A stretch of 64,000 nt of DNA, taken from Cristatella mucedo. Taxonomy: Eukaryota; Bryozoa; Phylactolaemata; Cristatellidae. Below are positions 10,240 through 33,290 of this stretch, in pieces; the first letter of the stretch is position 1; the number at the start of each line of letters is the position of its first letter. The stretch covers positions 3,812,001 through 3,876,000 of the forward strand of contig WPIO01000029.1 of NCBI GenBank assembly GCA_009760855.2, read 5' to 3'. The position numbers and the translations under genes were made by a program. The notes under the pieces are model-generated. The model had not been told where the DNA came from, did no database searches, and worked only from the letters and a program-made list of their open reading frames with translations.

Positions 10240-11540
10240 AGTCATCTACAGCCTGCTGATATCATTGTAGCTGCAACTTACAGCTTGTTGTCTTACCCTC
10301 AGGACCTTAGTGGCACACAGGACAGCCACTAAATGCCTTAGCATGTCAGCACACTCGCATAGTGGATTGGACCTGGGACCTCAGAATCTCGACATCATTT
10401 GATACCTGAACCTGTTTGGTGGGTCACCTGTTAACAGCTCCTAGGAAGCCAGTTTTTTCTGGGTTTGCAAAGGGAGAGGGGCGTGGTCCTTTGCATTGTA
10501 CGAAGTGTTGCTGCTGGCATGTTGCTTTTTAGTTTTGACGTGCAGCATTTTGTTTCCGTTCGTGGTAACGTTTGCTCCAGCTATTACTTAGCCTCGGTCT
10601 TCTTTATTTCTTCCCTTGCTCATGGGTTCACGACGCTCGCCAGCCTGTCCAGATAATGGCTGTTGCATTTTTACTTTTTGTCCCTTTTTAGATCATTTAT
10701 CAGAATATGCAAGCATGGAGTTCTTCAGTATACTGTGGTGCGCCCTGTAACAACGATACTGGCACTGTATGTATTGTGGGCCAAGCAGCCCTGTTTCTAT
10801 GGCATCCAGTGGTCACCTTTGGTTCGCAGGATGCTGCTTATGCTGTTCACCAAGTGGCTTGCCAACTAGTTTAACTAACCGTGCACTCACGAGACTTTCA
10901 GCACTGTTCGTTGCCAACAAACGTTGCACTTTATTGATTTGTAAAAGTTAAGGCGATCCAGTTTGCTTCAGCAAGCTGACTGTGCCTGCTGGTGTTCTTG
11001 ATGTGTTCGTCCATCTCATCAGGTATCGCTTGCTTGTCGAGTTCGTGAAAATGAGTTGCTTGTTAAAAGACTGTAGGCAACCTTCGCTTTTGTTCCACAC
11101 TTTTGTAGCTGTGCTCGTTACCCGTGACGTGAATTCGCTTTGTGCACTGTTGGAATCCTGTTAGGAGCCATTGTTTGTGACCGGTGGACTTTCGTTATTT
11201 CTTTCGAAAGGATTTGTGAATGGGCTGGCGTATATGGTGATGGTGAACTGAATCCCAAGAACGCTTTCGTCTATTTTCTCGTCATCAATAACTTATCACA
11301 GTTGGTAAGTTTGATGTTCCTTTTATATTGCAGATGGTATTAGCCTTAGCTATCATTGTCCTGAGCTTGGCAGTAGTATAAGTCACGTGGATACGACCGC
11401 TTAAATAAATTATTCGTCCTGCCTTGCATTGTTAAGGGTCGACCAAAAGGAGCTGTGTGCATGAGTTGTTAAACTAATCATGTGCTCTGCTTTAAATAAC
11501 CTATCACATGAGAAAGTGTGCTTTTATTACTATTGGGTCT
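10240..11540. other. no gene recognised
   Basis: T-rich single-copy-looking sequence on the plus strand. Short open frames are present but none shows a domain, a repeated exon pattern or a convincing splice pair. It could be intron or intergenic DNA. Confidence 0.5.
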
Positions 11541-12115
11541 TCAAGCTGGTCTTCAAGTCCCAGCGGTTTGAGCACGTGTCACCTTTGCTGGAAGAGCTAG
11601 GATGGTTGCCGGTTGAGCAAAGGATACAGAGCAAAGTTCTTACGCTGACCCACAAGGCCCGCCACGGCTTGGCTCCACCGTACCTAGCTGAACTGCTGCA
11701 TCAGTTTCAGCCTGTTCGCACCCTCGGGTCCTGTGTGGACAATAAATTAGCTGTCCCATTCCTCTGCTTAAAGACAGTTGGCGACAGAAGCTTTAGCTCT
11801 GCAGGTCCTAGGCTGTGGAACTCGCTTCCACAATTCTTACGCAACGACATCTACTCTCCAACTGCCGACTATGGCACATCTTTTTCAGCGGTCCTGAACT
11901 GCTACTTCTATGCTACTCACTACCTCAACTGCTCTCCTAACTCTGCTATGCTTCCCACTTTCTCTTTGTTGCGTGAGACGAAGTCTGTTGGCTACCGAAT
12001 GCGTACCGAAAGCCGCTTAAGCTGTGAGTGCGCTATACAAAACTCTCCTGTGTAGCACCCACATGGTCTTTATGACTTTGTGGAGTTACTGACGGGGATA
12101 CATTACATTACATCT
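11541..12115 (+). mobile_element. LINE-B 3' fragment
   Basis: A 5'-truncated plus-strand copy with an open C-terminal frame from about 11545 to 12055: LVFKSQRFEHVSPLLEELGW, LTLTHKARHGLAPPYLAELL, SSAGPRLWNSLPQFL and CSPNSAMLPTFSLL are readable. The 3' UTR then ends in TACATTACATTACAT. One of the least decayed LINE-B ends in the window. Confidence 0.92.
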
Positions 12116-12186
12116 CATGTAAGGATGTGAAGGTCGTAATCAGAGATTTTGGCCATGTATCATACTCGAATGTCGGTAGTGCAACA

Positions 12187-12345
12187 TTATATAATTCAAT
12201 TGTATAGCGCCCTAAGAGAACTTAATCTCTATTCAGGTGCTTCACATATGCCTCGGGCTCAAGCCCATGATCTCAGCCAGACCTTGGTCGGGGCGAGCAC
12301 TTTAACCTCCGGACCAAACCAGCTCGGCGACTGCTTTAATAGTGA
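12187..12345 (-). mobile_element. SINE-A (hairpin SINE, tRNA-derived)
   Basis: On the minus strand a tRNA-like head (GGTTTGGTCCGGAGGTTAAA ... box B-like GGGCTTGAGCC) leads into the hairpin AGCACCTGAATAGAGATTAAG / TTCTCTTAGGGCGCTAT family sequence (split here for length), then an A/T-rich tail. It shares this 3' end with LINE-A. Confidence 0.82.
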
Positions 12346-13170
<825 letters not shown>

Positions 13171-13174
13171 TCAT

Positions 13175-13500
13175 ATATCTCCATCTGTAACTCCGCAAAG
13201 ACTAAGTGGCTGTTACGCTGGAGAAGGTTTCGTAGCACCACCCTATGTCCGAGCGGCTTTCTGTGCACACACACTCGACCGCAGACTCCATCCCACGTGA
13301 TAAAGAGAAAATCTTAAGCATATCTGGATCTGGAGGCCAGTCGAGGAAGTGCATGCAGTGAAGACCAGATGCAGCAGTGCAGCCGGCTTCTACATCGGGA
13401 ATAATAGATCTCACCCCATCCGCAGGTGGGTGGCTGTCCCTCAAAAAAAGGCTTCATGGAGCCCAGCAGGAGCTCCTGAGTCAGTCCTGGGTTACCTAGT
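13175..13500 (-). mobile_element. LINE-B 3' fragment (decayed)
   Basis: The minus strand repeats the LINE-B 3' end in degraded form (CTCCATCTGTAACTCCGCAAAG at the 3' UTR, then GCGGCTTTC and the Leu-Asp-Trp-Pro region). It lies next to the better copy that starts at 13504. Confidence 0.6.
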
Positions 13501-13898
13501 CCCAATGTAATGTAATGTATCTCCGTCAGTAACTCCACAAAGTCATAAAGACCATGTGGGTGTTACGCAGGAGAGTTTTGTATAGCGCTCTCACAGCCCA
13601 AGCGGCTTTCGGTACGCATTCGGTAGCCAACAGACTTCGTCCCACCCAACAAAGAGAAAGTGGGGAGCATAGCAGAGTCAGGAGAGCAGTTGAGGTAGTG
13701 AGTAGCATGGAAGTAGCAGCTCAGGACCGCTGAAAGGATGAGCCATAGTCGGCAGTAGGAGAGTAGTTGTTGTTGCATAAGAATTGTGAAAGCGAGTTCC
13801 ACAGTGTAGGACCTGCAGAGCTAAAGCTTCTGTCGCCAACGGTCTTTAAGCAGAGGAATGTAACAGCTAATTTATTGTCCACACAGGACCTGAGGGCG

Positions 13899-13906
13899 AA
13901 AACAGG
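13899..13906 (+). repeat. target-site duplication (AAAACAGG) of nested LINE-A, left copy
   Basis: AAAACAGG is present here and at 14280-14287. Removing one copy and everything between joins the LINE-B reading frame, as judged against the copy at 11.7 kb. Confidence 0.8.
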
Positions 13907-14279
13907 AGAGCAGTTGAGTTTTTAGTTCGTATGCTCCCAAAGCCTGGAACTCCCTCCCGACCTGCGTCAGAACATCCCCTGACCTGACCACATTTAAAAG
14001 GAACTTAAAAACACCTATTTAGGACTGCATTTAGTGGGTCCCTGTGATTCGTCCTTCACGTGCTTATGCGTGCTGACACTGTGCATGCTGCCACTAACCA
14101 TATTTGCCTGCTGACCCTGTGCATGTCACCCCTAACCATATTATTCATTTTGTTTGTTTTTCAAGCATGATTTTACTTGCCATTCAATTGCATTTCCCTT
14201 TGCAGCAAATGTAAAGCGCCTAGAGAGAGATTAAGTTATCTGAGGGCGCTTTATCAAGTACATTATTATTATTATTTTT
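13907..14279 (+). mobile_element. 5'-truncated LINE-A nested in LINE-B
   Basis: About 360 bases of LINE-A 3' end ([14 protein letters not shown] codons onward, 3' UTR, hairpin, ATT tail) inserted in opposite orientation to LINE-B. Between the left target-site duplication and the LINE-A start (about 13919) are 12 extra bases, AGAGCAGTTGAG, which match LINE-B sequence at 13683-13694. Confidence 0.88.
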
Positions 14280-16490
14280 AAAACAGGCTGAAACTGATGC
14301 AGTAGTTCAGCTAGGTACGAAGGAGCCAAGCCGTGGCAGGCCTTGTGGGTCAGCGTAAGAACTTTGCTCTGTATCCGTGGCTCAACCGGCATCCATCCTA
14401 GCCCTTTTAGTAAAGGAGACACGTGCTCAAACCGCTGGGACTTGAAGACTAGCCTTGCAGCCATATCCATAGTCTGCTGCAGTGGCCTAATAGCTTTCTT
14501 TGGCAGCCCAGCCAACAGGGAATTACAATAATGAAGCCGAGACAGAACTAAGGAGCTAGTTAAATTTTTTACAAGCAACTGTGAGAGACAGCTCCCAATT
14601 TTGGATAGGGATCGGACGTGATGGCCAGCGGCAGAAGCAGTCTTCTGAATGAAGCTTTTAAAATTGAGGCCGCTGTCGAACACGACACCTAAATTTCGAG
14701 CACTTGGTGACGGTCGCACAATAGCATCACCTATTAGAAGAGCAAAGCCCTTTAATCCAGCCACATGCTTAGGGTGTGCTATGAGCAGCAGTTCGGTTTT
14801 ATCATCATTTAATTTCAGGAAGTTTTCCGACATCCAGGATCGAATATCGGCAAGGCAAGCATTCAGTTTCTCAGTTGCTGCAGCAGATTCCGACGGTTTG
14901 AGTGACAAATACAACTGAGTATCGTCAGCATAGAAGTGATAACCTATTCCGTGGGCTTTACTCACTTTTCTCAGGGGTTGTGTATAAATGGAGAACAGCA
15001 AGAGACCGAGTACAGACCCATGAGGGACTCCACAGGTGACCCTTCTCGTGTGTGAGACCTGAACCCCACACGACAAGGATTGAACACGATCACACAAGTT
15101 TGATTTAAACCATGCCAATGCTTCGTCTGCCAGACCGATCGTTGTTCTCAATCGTTCAAGCAGAACATCGTGATCAATGGTGTCGAAGGCAGCAGACAGA
15201 TCTAGCAGAGCTAGGGCAGTGACATTCCTGTCGTCGATGCCACGTAGAATGTCATCGTTAACACGGAGGAGAGCAGTTTCAGTGGATGCCTCTTGAACCC
15301 TGATTGAAATGTTTCTGACATTCCATTATTTTCAATATGTTCAACCAGCTGCTTAGCAACCATTTTTTCAAGAATCTTTGATAAGAAAGGAAGAAGGGAA
15401 ACTGGGCGATAGTTTGCAAGGACCTCTGTGTCTAACCCAGGCTTTTTAAGTATAGGTCTGACGATTGCCGATTTGAAGGACTTCGGGACGACCCCTTTTC
15501 TCAGAGAAGCATTAAAAATCTTGGTTATGGCAGGGCTAGGTTGGTCTGCTAGTGAAGACCACAGAGATGATGGTATAGGGTCTTCAGGAGACGAGCTCTT
15601 TTTGCTAGACCTTATTAAGGTAGCCACATCGCATGTAGTAACATCGGAGAACCTTTTAAGGAAGGTCACAGGTTGTGGAACCGCGATTGCTTTAGTCGGA
15701 GGGGGCTTAATGGGGGCACGAATGTGCACAATTTTTTCAGTAAAGAAGGCTGAAAACTTTTCGGCTGAGCCCTTAATATCTGGGGAGTCAGACCTCACAG
15801 CATTGGCCAGTAAATGGTTTACTGTCTTATAAATCTGTTTAGTGTCCAACTGGCAGGAATTCAGCTTTCGAATGAAAAAAGAAGCCCTGGTTTTTTTAAG
15901 CTTTCGGGTGTTAACTCGAAGGAAGTCTTTGAGATTGACTAGATCTGCATCCGACCCCGATTTCTTGAAGCGACGTTCAAGCCTGCGCTTAACCCGGCTC
16001 ATCTTTAGGAATTTTTTTGTAAATTGAAAGGAATCTCCACGACTTTGAACACGGATAGAATGAACAGGAGCATGCTTGTCAAGAGCACTCCTGAGTGTCA
16101 TGTTCATCGCATCAGTGAGGGTATCGAGGCTGCCGGTCGAGTCTGAATGCAGATCAAGAAGACCTGCATCACAAACAGATTTAGAAACTTGCCCATGTCA
16201 ATTTGTTAGTTACGTCGTTTGACAAGTTCGACATTACCTTGTACGTACAAGGGAGCAGGAACAGTAAACGAGACCGAACAATGATCTGAGAGGGTCAGTG
16301 GGCACACCACAAGGTCCGTGGGGAGAACATCCTTAGTGATCACATGATCTAGAATGTGGCCACCGACGTGGGTGCTATGATTAACGTGTTGGGCCAAACC
16401 AAAATTCTCCAGACAGTCAAGAAATGAGAGGACCTGGCTGTTGCTAGGGTTGTCAACGTGAATATTGGAGTCACCATACCTTATCATTGG

Positions 16491-17880
16491 GCCACTGGTG
16501 ATTCATTAACTTGACAGTGGATACTGTGTGAATGCTTTTATTTTAGTTCTGGATGGTATCATTCGAAAATCCTGGAAGGTAGTGTTCGTAGGTGCTACCT
16601 CCTTCATGAAATGTAAGCAGCCTGTGTCAAAGCCATTAAGTATTGACTTGTTAATGCTAGAACTGTAGTTAGTGTCTTTGGTTTGGTTAGGATCGTCTCT
16701 GTGAATGCATTAGGGAGCACGATAGCTTTCCCATTGCTTAGCTTGTTTGTCAGCTGCTATCTGTGCAGTCTGGCATTCGTGCATTTGATGCTTTCCCTTT
16801 CAGGCAGCTGTTGCCTGTAAGTACCTAAAAACTGTGGTGTCCCTATGGGCTTGTGGTGCTAGAGTAAGCATTGTGCATTATTCGTGGTTCCATCCCTGAA
16901 CAATGCCTCCCTCCCCTATTGTGATTGTGTTTTCAAGCCGAACCTTTTTGCCTGCAGCTGCCCACAGCCTGCTACTTTCTGGCAACCAGCTTACAATGTT
17001 TTCTTCATATTGCAGGACTTCTGCATATGCGTTGAGATGTTCTTTGCTGCAGTAGCACATCATTTTGCATTCTCTCACTTACCGTATGTCGACAGTCAGC
17101 AGACTTCGAGGAACCTTCGTTCGTGTTGGTATTCGTTCGTGCACATGTGGGATGTGTCAGATGTGCGGGACGACGTGGTCCAGCACGTCCGTGTTGTCGG
17201 TGGGTGGAGCCAGTCTTTGTCTGCGCCATCTAATTTCACAGGTTGCATGTTGGCGAGTTTTGGCCGAGACAGCGCAATTTGCGGCATGGCTTGTTTTCGC
17301 TTTGCCATACTTCGTAGCTCACTTAGAGTAGTAGTTTCCGTGGCTTCAAGTCCTTGAACATGAGATGCTTATGCATTGTAGCCAAGGCTTAAGCTTTTTC
17401 TATGTAGAAGACGCAGTGCGTATGTTTTTGAAATCTACCAACAAACCTGTAACGGTACACCACGTAGCACCCTACACCCCCACATCCATAACGATGCATA
17501 TTATTTAGTACTGTGCACTTTCCCAAAAAGCTTTTTACATGCTTGTCTTCCTTTTATTTGTATTCTTCTCATACAATATTCAATATTACAATATATATAC
17601 AATATTCTTCTCATACAATGATGACTGCAGTGGCAAGCTCAACTTCTGCTGGTGATAGTTTGACGTCTTTCCGGAAAACCCTCTTTAATACCAGCCTCCT
17701 GCATTAGAGCAGGGGCTGTGGGCAGGACTAAGTCGGCCATCAAACCGCTAAAAGTAAACCTCCTAACTAGGAGGAAAGGAAAGTCGGCGTGGGTGAGAAG
17801 GAAAGTGGATCGTGTAAACGCAGCTTTAGCCTCTTCTTTGCCGCTTGCGTTGTGTGCCTCGTGACCTGTATTCAAGGTCA
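16491..17880. other. no gene recognised
   Basis: Open frames overlap on both strands at 16.9-17.4 kb but none has a domain I know. The region looks like intron or intergenic sequence. Confidence 0.45.
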
Positions 17881-17884
17881 CTGC

Positions 17885-18194
17885 TCACGAGTCACGTCGC
17901 TCTGCTGCAGGAGGAACCGTGCAGAAAGTGATGCGGCGTCTGCCAAAGCGCACTGCAAGCGAAAGAACGCCACTTCTCGTGGACCGCGAGCCAGCTGCAG
18001 AGCAGGCTTCGCTTCGAAGACGCAGCGGCACAGACGAGGCACCGACGCCTCCACCACTTGGCGGCAGCCGTGGCGAGGCTTCGCAAGGCGCAGCAGCGCG
18101 TGCCGTTGCTTCGCCTGAGCGGCCTGATGGCCCGGCCGAGCCTGCTGCAGGGAATCCGGTTCGCAATCCTCTTCCACTGCAGCAAGACTGCTAG
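17885..18194 (+). other. GC-rich island with open frames on both strands; possible terminal exon
   Basis: GC- and CpG-rich block open in several frames. The most exon-like reading follows CTCTGCTGCAG (acceptor-like, ending at 17910) and runs on the plus strand to a TAG at 18192-18194. It contains SERTPLL, which fits the acidic dileucine sorting motif [DE]xxxL[LI], and Pro/Arg-rich sequence. No upstream exon was found and no family recognised. It may simply be a CpG island. Confidence 0.25.
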
Positions 18195-21100
18195 AGCATG
18201 CTGTGCTGCTGCTAGTGCTACTGTCAACTGCCGCGCAGCCTTTTGCATTGTCCCAGCGACCAAGTGTCATGCATGCACTAGGCTGTCACTTCGGATGGGA
18301 GGGGGGTCACTGTGGGTTAAGCCGCAGAGGGGGGCGTGGGAGGTGGGAGGGGCCTACTAAAGAAGCCACTACTCGACTTTCCTCCTGCCTGGCACATGTC
18401 TAAGGTGATCGTGGGCTTGTGCCTGCAGCAAGTGTTTATTTGGTTATTTTGATACCTTTTTCGATTGAGTCACAAGAGCTATGTCAGATATTTTTTTCTT
18501 GCAGAAGCAGCAGCTCATGCTTATACGGTTTGTGTAGGCCATGCGGCATTGTTTATAGTTTGAGGTTTCTTGAGTCGTCAAGGTTGCCTCCCGTCCATCG
18601 TGAAAGATTTTGTCAGATTTAGTCGGTAATTAACTTTCCATTTTTGAGCGGTTCGAATTCGCACGTACTTTTGCATAGATCACTGCTCAGCCGTGGCTTG
18701 CCTATTTGGCATTACTGTAGCCATGTTCGTTATCTGTTAATACACATTTCCAATAAGCATACACTTTTTAGCCCGGCAGTTCTCTCGTGAACGTCGCTCA
18801 CGTTGACCTTCGCGAAGGCTCGGTCGTAGTGACTCACCGGACTTCATGCCGCCATTAGCTGACAATCCCAGCCAGACTCTTCATTTTAATCAGTTCCACT
18901 ATGAGATCATCTCGGCAGCATCAAAATACGTATTTATTTAATAACGCCTGATCATAAACCTGTTTATCGTTGTTAAATAATACCATGTACAATGCAATGT
19001 TCATTTTCAACTATTAGACTCAGTTGAAGCTATGTATGAAAATAAGTAGAATATATCCCCGATATTCGTGACATGGCACTCACCCAAGCTGAACTATCGT
19101 AGCAGCTGTACGAATAATACCACAAAGGAAAGAACGTAAGTACAATGTGAGCGACTTGTGCTTTTATTAAAGAAATCATGTTCTAATATTAAAATATAGA
19201 GGTTGATTTTTACACCTATATGGTTTATATACCCGTTTCAATTCATATAATTTCTATGGTCTGTCAGATCGGCACAGTATCTTAGAAAACCGTGCATGGA
19301 ATTACGATAACTTACAAAGTATTTACAATTTGCATATACCGTCGAGCGTCTCTGTAAGCACCCGTCGGATGATTTTCTGTGCTTGCACGGAAGTTATGCT
19401 TACTGTTTCGACTGTAACGTCTATGACTACCTCCACCCCTACTTGCAATAATCGGTCAATTACTTTGGAATTAAAAGTGCTAATGCATAATTACAGCCAT
19501 TACACTCGGGTTTACATGCGTTTTATTTATTCGCACGATTCCATAGGGCATTAATCCATCATTGGGCTGAGACCATTCGTTGGGCCCTGCAGGAGCTTGT
19601 CAATTCGTCTGAACCCAGCTTGGCTCTGTCCCAGCAGATATTGAAGCAACCAAATAGCTAACGATTCGGCGGAGAAACTATTTAATAGCCTACTTGGCAA
19701 CTAAGACTATAGGACGAAGAATACCAGCCAGTTGACATAGAAATGAGTTCAGAAGTGTGCTAACTGGTGACACGGGAAATCTTAACTTGATAGGGCGACG
19801 GCTTCTAGTCATGTGACTTCTGGAGGCTGGCTTCCGTGCCAGCTGTTCTTTGAAACATTCAAACAGCGAAAGAAAACCAGAGCAGAATAAATTTGATAAA
19901 GCCTAGGAGTAACGCATGCTAATTGTCAGTGTGCAGAAAAGATTCAAATATGCAGAAAGGCTTTGCTATGTCGTTGGCGAAAAAGCAAAACCTCCATGTA
20001 AGCATAATTTCAAAAAAGTTATGCCTACATGCGTCAGGAAGTTATGCATTCGGTAGATGCCCGATGAGGACACTTTTTCGGCGATGTATAATGCATTGTT
20101 ATCGCGACGCATCGTTCGCCGTTATTGTGTGATGACAGAGAGAACGGATGAGAATAATCTGAACGTGCCCAGTCTTTCAAATAAAGAGCGTGTGCACATT
20201 TATAAAATCTTGTCATCTGTCAATACGGAAAATGAATATGGACAGGTGAGGGCAGCTGCCGTCAAAGCCGGTGATAGGCACTAGTGCCGGAAGCAGGAAA
20301 GCAGTGGTAGCTAGGCTAGCAACGCGAAGTACTTGTAGCAAATTAACTTGAAGTAATTGTATTGGTTGTCCTATATGAGTTATTTAACAGAAACGAGTTA
20401 TTTTAACAGTACTGAACAGATCAACAATGACAAGCGACTCCCGCCAGCTCGATGTTTTCATCATGAGACACTCTCAGCATAAATTTTTCGCCCTCAAGCT
20501 TTGACTACAGTCATCGCTGAGCTAACTGAACGTCGCAGGATTCAGGGCTTGTTGGGCCTGAGTCCCCCAAAATGTTCATCACCGAAACTATTAAGACGTT
20601 TCCGTTATTCACATTAGTAGCTGCTTTTACTCTACGGCTGCTGTAGTAGCACACATTTCTTCTGCATTTGATTTCGGTTCTACTTCGGGGCTTCGAATCT
20701 GTTACAGGGCTGCTTTACCGCGAGCTTCGCTAGCAGTAGCTTGAGGCCATTGCACTTCAATGGTGCCATCAGCAAGCCTGAAGTCAAGGGGTTTCCGTCG
20801 GTACTTAAACTTCCGGTGGAAAGCCGGTTCGACACAATGGGTGGCCTGCCAGGTTTTAGGAAAGCATACCCACCCGGAAGAAAAAACACGAGCACAAACC
20901 GCCTTTTCCGTCAGATTAGCAGCCTAGGTGTATCAAACCAGCAACTTGTTAAGCATAGTAGCACTACGGTCTTAAACGTTCGTAGCTAGTTCGCATCAAG
21001 ATGCTACTATTACCGTGGAACAGCTTGGATCGAGCATCGAGAAGCTGGATATAATCACTCGGCTACTTTCTTATGTATGTGTACATCGGTGCTTTAAGGG

Positions 21101-22053
21101 TAAAAAAGGAACAGCTGAGAAACGATGATCTTTCGTTTATGGAGCAGCAGTCTGACGAAGGTAGGGTAAAGACTCGGGAGCGAGTGCTGTAACTAGCCCC
21201 TCGACAGAGAGTGCGGACAAGCCCATTGGGGTAAGACGCCCTGACAAGCTGTTCCTCGGCATATGATCAGCCGAGATGCATAGATCAGCATTCCTTTCCA
21301 GCAAGCGAAGCAGCTGCTACCAAGAGATCCTTGCCATCTAGCGACCGGCCGAAGCCAGCCTGATGCGTGGCTCGATTTGGCGTTCCGTGAATCTCAGTTC
21401 CTTGAATTTCTCGAGCCAGGCCCCATTCACAGTTTTTGATCGGATTCTTGGCCAGTCGGGTTCATGTCAGCAGTTAAAGTGCCGACCTCACAGGAACGAC
21501 CAAAAAATATAGAGAGGCGCTTAACCAAGCGGTTCTATTATATTAGCAAGCGTTGTCGCACCAGCGACAAAAAGAGGCCAGACCTGATCCAAGCACGGGC
21601 ATGTTCCATTTAGCTCCAACTAACGAGAAAAAACTGGAAGCTGAGCAAATTGGAACCCTACTCCGTGCACCCATATGAAAAGAGATCCAAATGCAGCACA
21701 AGCAAGAGGGTCAGCTCGGGCCATCGACCAACAGCACAGCAAGCGCAGCCGAAGACTAGCGGAGGTCATAGACGCTGGCCTCAGTCGCTGGACTCCACGA
21801 GAGCAATATGCTGTAAACCAGCAGCCACTGTCGCTGCCACTACCGCTTGCCTGTGTGCTCCGTCCGACAAATTGGCATGCAGGTCTTCGTCGGGCGCGGA
21901 ATGACAAAATGAGAAAGGGGCACTCGTTGGTTCCAGAACTTCGTGTGACCAGTTGGAGACCTCACGACTCCTTGTTTAATCGTGGCTGAAGGCGGGATCG
22001 GATCATGAGGCACGACGTTCGAGGGCCGGCCGAGCTCCCAAGAGGCTGTAAGC
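18195..22053. other. mostly unassigned sequence
   Basis: Apart from a possible first exon at 20132-20245 nothing is recognised. The open frames at 20.7-20.9 and 21.6-21.9 kb on both strands have no known domain. Confidence 0.45.
20132..20245 (+). CDS. possible first coding exon, unknown protein
   Basis: An ATG opens 38 codons (MTERTDENNL ... NEYGQ) that end exactly at a consensus donor, CAG followed by GTGAGG, in phase 0. The composition (Asn, Glu, Lys-rich, with NKERVHIYKIL) looks protein-like. I did not find a partner exon before the SHMT2 gene, which runs the other way from 22054, and I do not recognise the sequence. Confidence 0.25.
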
Positions 22054-32540
<10,487 letters not shown>

Positions 32541-32544
32541 TTAC

Positions 32545-33290
32545 GATAATAACAATATTAATGCATTTGCATAGCTCCCTCTGATAACTGAATCTTTCTA
32601 GGTACTTTACAGATGCTCTAACGAAAGCATTACCAAATGATTGACGGTAACATCCGCAAGCAGCAGGCACAATGTAAGCGCGAATATGCACACGAAGAAT
32701 GAATCGCAAAAAACCCATCAAATGCTGTAACAAACAGGTGTATTTTAAGTTTCTTTTTAAATGTCTTAAAGTCGTCGTTAGTGAGTTCCGGGCTTTGTGA
32801 GCATGCAATTTGAAGGCATGGTCTCCAAAGGTTTTGAGATTAACGAGGTAAAGCTACACGATTTGAGTCAGAAAAGCGGGTTGTACGATTTTTGACCTGG
32901 TAGGGGAGAATTTACGATAAATATGCTTAATAAAGAGAATGAAGGGACCTAAAAGTCAGTGTCATATTTTAGAAGTCGATACGCTGCTTAATTGGGAGCC
33001 AGTGAAGCTCGGCGAGAAGTGGTGTGATGTGGCAACTGCGACGCTCACGACAAACAAGCCTAGCTGCAGAGTTTTGTACCAGCTGTAAGCGCCCGATTGC
33101 ACACGCCGGTAGACCAGCAACCAGCGAGTTACGGAAGTCGAGACGGGATGTCACAAATGCATGGGCCAGTTTAGATGAAGTATCCCTGTCTAAACAAGCC
33201 CGCATTTTAGCAATGTTATGTAGCTGAAAGAATGCAAACTTGACTGTGGAGCTGATGTGGTCGATGTTTTGAGGCGTATGAGTAAGCAAC
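32545..33290 (-). mobile_element. LINE-A 3' fragment (minus strand)
   Basis: On the minus strand: FFQLHNIAKMRACLDRDTSS, HAFVTSRLDF, RLQLVQNSAARLVCRERRSC, HITPLLAELHWLPIKQRIDF, then the 3' UTR and hairpin (AGTACCTAGAAAGATTCAG ... CAGAGGGAGCTATGC) ending near 32545. It is 5' truncated. In this copy the AARLVCRER stretch is in frame, which shows that the extra C in the 1947-4353 element is a private mutation. Confidence 0.9.

Larger units (their letters stand above)
13504..16490 (-). mobile_element. LINE-B, nearly full reverse transcriptase with endonuclease end
   Basis: Minus-strand non-LTR element. From 5' to 3': an endonuclease remnant at 16206-16487 (GDSNIHVDNPSNSQ, ILDHVI, LSDHCSVSF); a long frame 16107-15211 with NYRPVSLLPFLSKILEKMV and FQSGF; a frameshift near 15230 in the Asp-rich LDLSAAFD block; then 15151-14290 with CGVPHGSVLG, active-site YHFYADDTQLYL, FLKLNDDKTELL, LVFKSQRFEHVSPLL and LTLTHKACHGLAPSYLAELL. 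The C terminus resumes at 13904-13560 after a nested LINE-A piece, and the 3' UTR ends in ATTAC repeats at 13504. At least one frameshift disables it. Confidence 0.93.
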
